In this document: piece by piece, positions 59,735-64,000 of the stretch
Position numbering within the stretch: the first letter of the stretch is position 1
Layout of the letters: each line of letters begins with the position of its first letter
Source: Flexilinea flocculi
GTDB taxonomy: Bacteria; Chloroflexota; Anaerolineae; Anaerolineales; Anaerolineaceae
Direction of reading: 5' to 3'
DNA: 64,000 nucleotides
NCBI RefSeq assembly: GCF_001192795.1
Contig: NZ_DF968179.1
Location: 186,001-250,000, forward strand
Notes under the pieces: generated by a model
What the model was told of the DNA's origin: nothing
Databases searched by the model: none
What the model saw: only the letters and a program-made list of their open reading frames with translations
Translations under genes and position numbers: made by a program

Positions 59735-62116
59735 TTACCCGAGCACGCTCTTAGCGATATCCATGGCTGCTTTTGCATCCTTTGCATAATAATCAGCTCC
59801 GATTGAAAGTGCGTAGGATTCTGTCAAAACGGCGCCGCCAACCACAATTTTGCATCGCGTTTCTTTTCGAATTTTTTGGATGGCATCTTCCATGTTTTTT
59901 ACAGTAGTTGTCATCAGTGCGCTGAGCCCGACGAGCTGGATATTCTCATTCTTAATCGTCTCAAGTATTCTCTCATCAGGTACATCTTTTCCTAAATCGA
60001 TGATCTCGTAACCGGAGTTTTCCAGGACTACTTTCACAATATTTTTGCCGATATCATGAATATCACCTTTGACTGTCGCCAGAATGATTTTTCCTTTACT
60101 GAGTGTATTTTGATCGGTTTTATTTTGAGCGAATATTTTCTTAATTACTTCAAAACTTGCCTGTGCTGCTGTTGCGGACTGAATGAGCTGTGGAAGAAAA
60201 ATCTCCCCTCTTTCAAATCGGTTTCCAACTTTTTCAAGGGATGGAATCAAAAAGGAGTCAATAATTTGTGACGGAGACATCGAACGCAGCAATTCAGACG
60301 TCATTTCTGCAGCCGCCTGTTTTATACCGTTTTCAACCGCTTGCTCCAATGAAAGATTGGATACAGGTGTAATTGATTCTGCTGTTTGAGCAGCATTATG
60401 AGCTGCGATGTATTTTTCAGCATGAACATCCATATTGGAAAGCACATTAAAGGCTTCAACAGCGTTGACCATCAGCTCGTTATTGGGATTCATAATCGGT
60501 AAATCCAGGCCATTGGTTAATGCCATGGTCAAAAAAGTTGTATTAATAATTTCCCTTTCCGGAAGACCGAAAGAGACATTGGAAACTCCAAGGATGGTTT
60601 TAACCCCAAGTCTTTCTTTAACAAGACGTACTGCCTGTAAGGTTTCAAGAGCCTGACTTTGCTGTGCAGAGACTGTCAATGTCAGACAATCAATGATCAC
60701 GTCCTGTTTTGGAATACCATAGGAGGCGGCTGTTTTGATGATTTTTTCTGCGATTCGGATACGATCTTCTGCAGTTTGTGGAATTCCGTTCTCATCTAAT
60801 GTCAGACCGATTACGGCAGCTCCATATTTCTTCACCAGGGGGAGTATGGTATGCAGAATTTTATCTTCACCGTTCACTGAATTTACCAGTGGCTTCCCAT
60901 TATAAATCCGCAAAGCTGCCTCGATCGCTTTCGGATCGGATGAGTCGATTTGCAGCGGTGCATCACAGATACTTTGAATCGCTTCCACTACTTCTGCCAT
61001 GAAAGTCGGTTCATCGATTCCTGGCATGCCGACATTAACATCCAAAATCTCAGCTCCAGCAGTGGTCTGCTCTATTGCCTGATTTAGAATATACGCAATA
61101 TCATGATTGGTAATCGCGGCTTTAAATCGCTTCTTGCCTGTCGGATTGATGCGTTCGCCAATCACGCGTACTCGATCAACCACTACCGCTTTAACAGAAC
61201 TGCAAAGGACTGTCCGCTCCTGATTCAGCGTTTTTCCAAAATGACAGGACTGAATTCTTTCTTTTGTTTTTTGGATAAACTCCGGTGTTGTCCCGCAGCA
61301 TCCACCGATCAGGTGAATTCCAATAGCGGGAAATCTGCTCATCGATTCAGCAAATTCATCCGGTGAGATATCGTATTTTCCTGTAGTTAAGTTGGGCATT
61401 CCAGCGTTCGGCTTGACTAAAATTGGCAGATTTGTCCATTCAGTCATTTCTTCAGCAAGCGGGAAAATCTGATCAGGTCCAAGAGAACAGTTGATTCCCA
61501 GTGCATCGACCCCTAAAGCTGTTAAAGTAATCGCTGCGCTGGGGATGGAAACTCCTGAAAATGTTCGTCCATTCTCTTCAAAAGACATGGAGGCGAAAAT
61601 TGGAAGATCCGAATTCTCTTTCGCAGCGAGTATTGCTGCTTTAATTTCTAAAAGATCGGTGAATGTTTCGAAAACGACCAGATCGGCGCCTGCTTCTTTG
61701 CCATAAACCACAATTTCTCGAAATATCTCATAGGCTTCTGTGAAAGAAAGATCACCATTTGGTTTCAGCATGGTGCCTATCGGTCCGCAATCAAGAGCAA
61801 TTCGGACAGAATGGTTTTCATTGTCGGAGGATTCTTTTTCCAGAGCAACTGCTGTTTTTGCATTTTGGACGGCTGCTTGAATCAAATCTTTGACAAGGTA
61901 ACCGCTGCCATCTAATTTGTATCGGTTGACTCCTAACGTGTTGGTATAGATGATTTCCGCTCCGCTTTGAATATAGCGGCGATGAATATCAATGACTGCC
62001 TCCGGATTTGTTCGATTGACCCCTTCCGGTATTCTCTCAGTCATCAATCCCATGGACTGAAGTTCTGTACCCATTGCCCCATCTAATAGGATTACGCATT
62101 GCTCTGGTTCGAACAT
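59735..62116 (-). CDS. metH: Cobalamin-dependent methionine synthase without the activation domain
   Basis: 793 residues. The N-terminal homocysteine-binding barrel has GAMGTELQSMG, INCSLGPDQ and the zinc cysteines GGCCGTTP. The pterin (methyltetrahydrofolate) domain has VIGERINPTGKKRFK and ILDVNVGMPG. The B12-binding cap and Rossmann domain has KGDIHDIGKNIVKVVLENSGYEIIDLGKDVP, with the cobalt-coordinating His. The fourth, AdoMet-binding reactivation domain of E. coli MetH (about 1200 residues) is absent; the next gene upstream supplies it. It methylates homocysteine. Its start overlaps the neighbour by 25 bp. Confidence 0.94.
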   Translation of the reverse strand: MFEPEQCVILLDGAMGTELQSMGLMTERIPEGVNRTNPEAVIDIHRRYIQSGAEIIYTNTLGVNRYKLDGSGYLVKDLIQAAVQNAKTAVALEKESSDNENHSVRIALDCGPIGTMLKPNGDLSFTEAYEIFREIVVYGKEAGADLVVFETFTDLLEIKAAILAAKENSDLPIFASMSFEENGRTFSGVSIPSAAITLTALGVDALGINCSLGPDQIFPLAEEMTEWTNLPILVKPNAGMPNLTTGKYDISPDEFAESMSRFPAIGIHLIGGCCGTTPEFIQKTKERIQSCHFGKTLNQERTVLCSSVKAVVVDRVRVIGERINPTGKKRFKAAITNHDIAYILNQAIEQTTAGAEILDVNVGMPGIDEPTFMAEVVEAIQSICDAPLQIDSSDPKAIEAALRIYNGKPLVNSVNGEDKILHTILPLVKKYGAAVIGLTLDENGIPQTAEDRIRIAEKIIKTAASYGIPKQDVIIDCLTLTVSAQQSQALETLQAVRLVKERLGVKTILGVSNVSFGLPEREIINTTFLTMALTNGLDLPIMNPNNELMVNAVEAFNVLSNMDVHAEKYIAAHNAAQTAESITPVSNLSLEQAVENGIKQAAAEMTSELLRSMSPSQIIDSFLIPSLEKVGNRFERGEIFLPQLIQSATAAQASFEVIKKIFAQNKTDQNTLSKGKIILATVKGDIHDIGKNIVKVVLENSGYEIIDLGKDVPDERILETIKNENIQLVGLSALMTTTVKNMEDAIQKIRKETRCKIVVGGAVLTESYALSIGADYYAKDAKAAMDIAKSVLG

Positions 62117-62790
62117 GAAAAGCCTGCTTTCTTATACACACAGTCAGAATTTTTGCTGCACGTATCACAATGATCTTGTGGAGGAATTTTAATAACTTTT
62201 TTGGTAACTCCAATAATAGCAGTGACAGATTTCGACGGAATCAGAATTAAACTACGACTGACTGTCAATCCAATTTTTCTGGATGTATCCAATGCTCCAA
62301 GCAAATTAATGTGCGTATCTAACGGAAGGTCGCCATAACCGGGGCTAAAACGCCAGGTGATGGATTCTTCATTTTGACTGCACAAATCGCGAATGCTGTT
62401 TTCGGTCTGATCCATCAACATTTCAATGGCAGTGGTTGCACAACTGTCTAAAATGACTCCCTCATCCGGAGATGACACCATTTTCGTTCGTATGAGCTTG
62501 TCCATTTCGATTCCGATTGTACCTGCAAGAAGAAATATCTCTTTGGATTCAAGTAAATGATTTCGGATTGATTTTCCTTTTAATATGATATTTGTACCGG
62601 ATACAGCAATTCCTTCCGATAAAACGGATATCGGATATCTATGATAAATAGATTTTGGCTGGATGGTCTGTAACGTTAATTCCATACAACTTTTAATCAA
62701 TTCTTCCAGAGCTTTTGGAATAGCAGTGTTTCGGTATCCAAGGTATCGAAGAATATCAATATAAGAAAGTTGAGGAATTATTTGCTGCAA
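62092..62790 (-). CDS. Stand-alone MetH activation-domain protein with C-terminal cysteines
   Basis: 232 residues resembling the vitamin B12-dependent methionine synthase activation domain: ILRYLGYRNTAIPKALEELI, IFLLAGTIGIEMDKLIR, DSCATTAIEMLMDQ, RFSPGYGDLPLDTH (the AdoMet motif RxxPGYG) and KSVTAIIGVT. An added C-terminal segment has CDTCSKNSDCVYKKAGFSC, a possible metal or redox site. It should reductively methylate inactive cob(II)alamin in the short MetH encoded just downstream with a 25 bp overlap. A 2 bp gap separates it from metF. Confidence 0.9.
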   Translation of the reverse strand: MQQIIPQLSYIDILRYLGYRNTAIPKALEELIKSCMELTLQTIQPKSIYHRYPISVLSEGIAVSGTNIILKGKSIRNHLLESKEIFLLAGTIGIEMDKLIRTKMVSSPDEGVILDSCATTAIEMLMDQTENSIRDLCSQNEESITWRFSPGYGDLPLDTHINLLGALDTSRKIGLTVSRSLILIPSKSVTAIIGVTKKVIKIPPQDHCDTCSKNSDCVYKKAGFSCSNQSNA

Positions 62791-62792
62791 GG

Positions 62793-63689
62793 TTATTGGA
62801 TTCCTGATTTGTCGTTTTCAGCTGCAATGATATTCTGAATATTATCGCTGATGCGCGCTGCTGTTTCAACATTGTTCATGGTGTATAAATGGATCCCCTG
62901 AACGCCGTTTTCAATTAGATCCATAATCTGTTCAGTTGCATAAAAAATTCCGGCATCTTTGAGAGCCGTCGGATTATCTGCGTATCGATTAATAATTTTT
63001 GCTAATTTCGCGGGGACACTGGCGCCGCACATGCTGACGATCCGTTCAATTTGATTTTTATTGACAATCGGCATAATTCCTGCTTCAATCGGAACTGTAA
63101 TGCCGGTCTGGCGGACTTTTTCCAGAAAGGAATAGAAATTGCGATTGTCAAAAAAAAGTTGTGTGATCAAATGCGTAACGCCATGATCGATCTTTTTCTT
63201 CAAATTTTGGATATCCTCTTCAATCGAATTACTCTCGTAATGACATTCCGGGTAACACGCTCCAATGATATTAAAATCCGGATCAGTTTCTTGAATAAAT
63301 CGAACAAGATCACTGGCATGCTGGAAAACCTTTTTCGGAGGAACATCCGGATTGATATCGCCCCGTAATGCCAGTATGTTCAGAATCTGGTTCTCTTTCA
63401 GTTTTTTTAATGTCTCTCGAATCTCTTCTTCATCTGAATTTACGCATGTCAGATGAGCTACCGGTTCGATATGATAAGCCGACCGGATTAGAGAAGCAAT
63501 TTCACAGGTCTTTTCGCGTTGTGAAATGTTACCGCCCGATCCATAGGTAACACTCATGAAATCCACTGGCAATCCTCGCAGCTTTAACAATGTGTTGTAG
63601 ATTACATTCACCGAGTTATCTTTTTTTGGTGGAAAGATTTCTAAAGAAAAGACTACTTTTTTAATTTTAAATAATTCCGATATATTCAT
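62793..63689 (-). CDS. metF: Methylenetetrahydrofolate reductase
   Basis: 298 residues, TIM barrel flavoprotein. FSLEIFPPKKDNSVNVIYNTLLKLRGLPVDFMSVTYGSGGN is the family start, followed by EPVAHLTCVN, ILALRGDINPD, DHGVTHLITQLFFDNRNFYSFLEKVRQTGITVPIEAGIMPI, and a C-terminal GVQGIHLYTMNN. Makes 5-methyltetrahydrofolate, the methyl donor of MetH. First gene of the metF-activator-metH operon. The first Met is at 63689; no SAM or cobalamin riboswitch is visible in the 310 bp upstream. Confidence 0.96.
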   Translation of the reverse strand: MNISELFKIKKVVFSLEIFPPKKDNSVNVIYNTLLKLRGLPVDFMSVTYGSGGNISQREKTCEIASLIRSAYHIEPVAHLTCVNSDEEEIRETLKKLKENQILNILALRGDINPDVPPKKVFQHASDLVRFIQETDPDFNIIGACYPECHYESNSIEEDIQNLKKKIDHGVTHLITQLFFDNRNFYSFLEKVRQTGITVPIEAGIMPIVNKNQIERIVSMCGASVPAKLAKIINRYADNPTALKDAGIFYATEQIMDLIENGVQGIHLYTMNNVETAARISDNIQNIIAAENDKSGIQ

Positions 63690-63700
63690 AATTCACCGTT

Positions 63701-63777
63701 CAAACAATTCAAAATATGGATTGACTTTTCGAATTAAGAAAGAAAAATTGTTATTCTTTTCATATTTCGAATTATTG
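63701..63777. repeat. Intergenic palindromic element without hairpin, R28
   Basis: CAAACAATTCAAAATATGG, the inner block TTGACTTTTCGAATTAAGAA, a short TTGTTATTC remnant, and TTCATATTTCGAATTATTG. The central hairpin is missing. It begins 11 bp before the metF gene's first base on the minus strand. Confidence 0.75.
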
Positions 63778-63882
63778 CCACTGTTCACTGTTATGTAATT
63801 TTTGTAATTATAAATAGAACAAGGACTAAAAAGATCGGTGTTGCTTCAAACTCGTTATATCATACGTGTTTGAGGTATTCAT

Positions 63883-64000
63883 CTATAATTTGAAGTATGT
63901 ACTCGTTATTCAAATCAAGCGAAAAAAAACTGATTGTTATGATGCTTTTGCGCTTCCCGCATAAGTGTCGTGACAATAAAGAATCCTCACCATATTTCGA
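63883..64000. repeat. Intergenic palindromic element R29, cut by the window end
   Basis: Left TATAATTTGAAGTATG, hairpin arms GATTGTTATGATGCTTTTGC and GTGTCGTGACAAT, right CACCATATTTCGA at the edge. Bases 63778-63882 show nothing I can name. Confidence 0.8.

Noticed and set aside
1-64000. CRISPR array or transposon genes linked to the repeats
   Set aside because: The repeats are dispersed, palindromic and irregularly spaced with no unique spacers, and no cas gene or transposase is present.
63690-64000. SAM or cobalamin riboswitch before metF
   Set aside because: The region contains two intergenic repeat elements and no conserved riboswitch core that I can recognise.

Overview
The window looks like a chromosomal stretch of a low-to-moderate G+C anaerobe of the Chloroflexota, probably Anaerolineae. 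This is inferred from gene content, not from a search: secreted CAP and LysM proteins with Thr/Pro stalks, NBR1-type four-tryptophan (FW) domains, a sortase, a LexA gene with GAAC-N4-GTTC operators, and no outer-membrane genes. No transposase, phage or CRISPR gene is present.

Layout. 1-4158: end of a sugar-nucleotide reductase gene, a GT4 glycosyltransferase, a ProX-like editing protein with an altered phosphoribosyltransferase, and two paralogous membrane proteins. 4438-6571: frr-uppS-cdsA. 6546-13127 (minus strand): a LiaF-like membrane protein, two CAP-LysM wall proteins, and a two-component system beside an Asn/Gln/Met-rich secreted protein. 13320-25687: lexA, glycan genes, an FKBP foldase, a PLP aminotransferase, a second family member lacking the PLP lysine, a sortase operon, a GtrA fusion and an FAD amine-oxidase-like protein. 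26148-34917: dnaA, two FW-domain secreted proteins, a metallo-beta-lactamase-fold protein, a CbpA-like DnaJ and RNase J. 35183-40690: the translation/transcription block tRNA-Thr, tRNA-Tyr, tRNA-Thr, tuf, rpmG, tRNA-Trp, secE, nusG, rplK, rplA, L10 leader, rplJ, rplL. 41578-45241: a Cache/GGDEF cyclase, an ACT protein and an amidohydrolase. 45442-54013: a complete eight-gene operon from DAHP synthase to prephenate dehydrogenase and dehydratase, preceded by a Phe/Tyr-rich leader peptide and an attenuator. 54820-59583: a very large c-di-GMP sensor protein. 59735-63689 (minus strand): metF, a separate MetH activation-domain protein and a short metH, forming a methionine module.

The most unusual feature is a dense family of intergenic palindromic elements, about 28 copies or remnants in 64 kb. 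They carry imperfect ends of the type CAGCAATTCGAAATATGG / CCATATTTCGAATTGCTG and usually a central hairpin. Stem sequences differ between copies while pairing is kept. The copies sit between stop codons and promoters and none interrupts a recognised gene. They look like a non-autonomous MITE or REP-like family, some of which may act as terminators. The second notable system is the likely Phe/Tyr-responsive attenuator of the aromatic operon.
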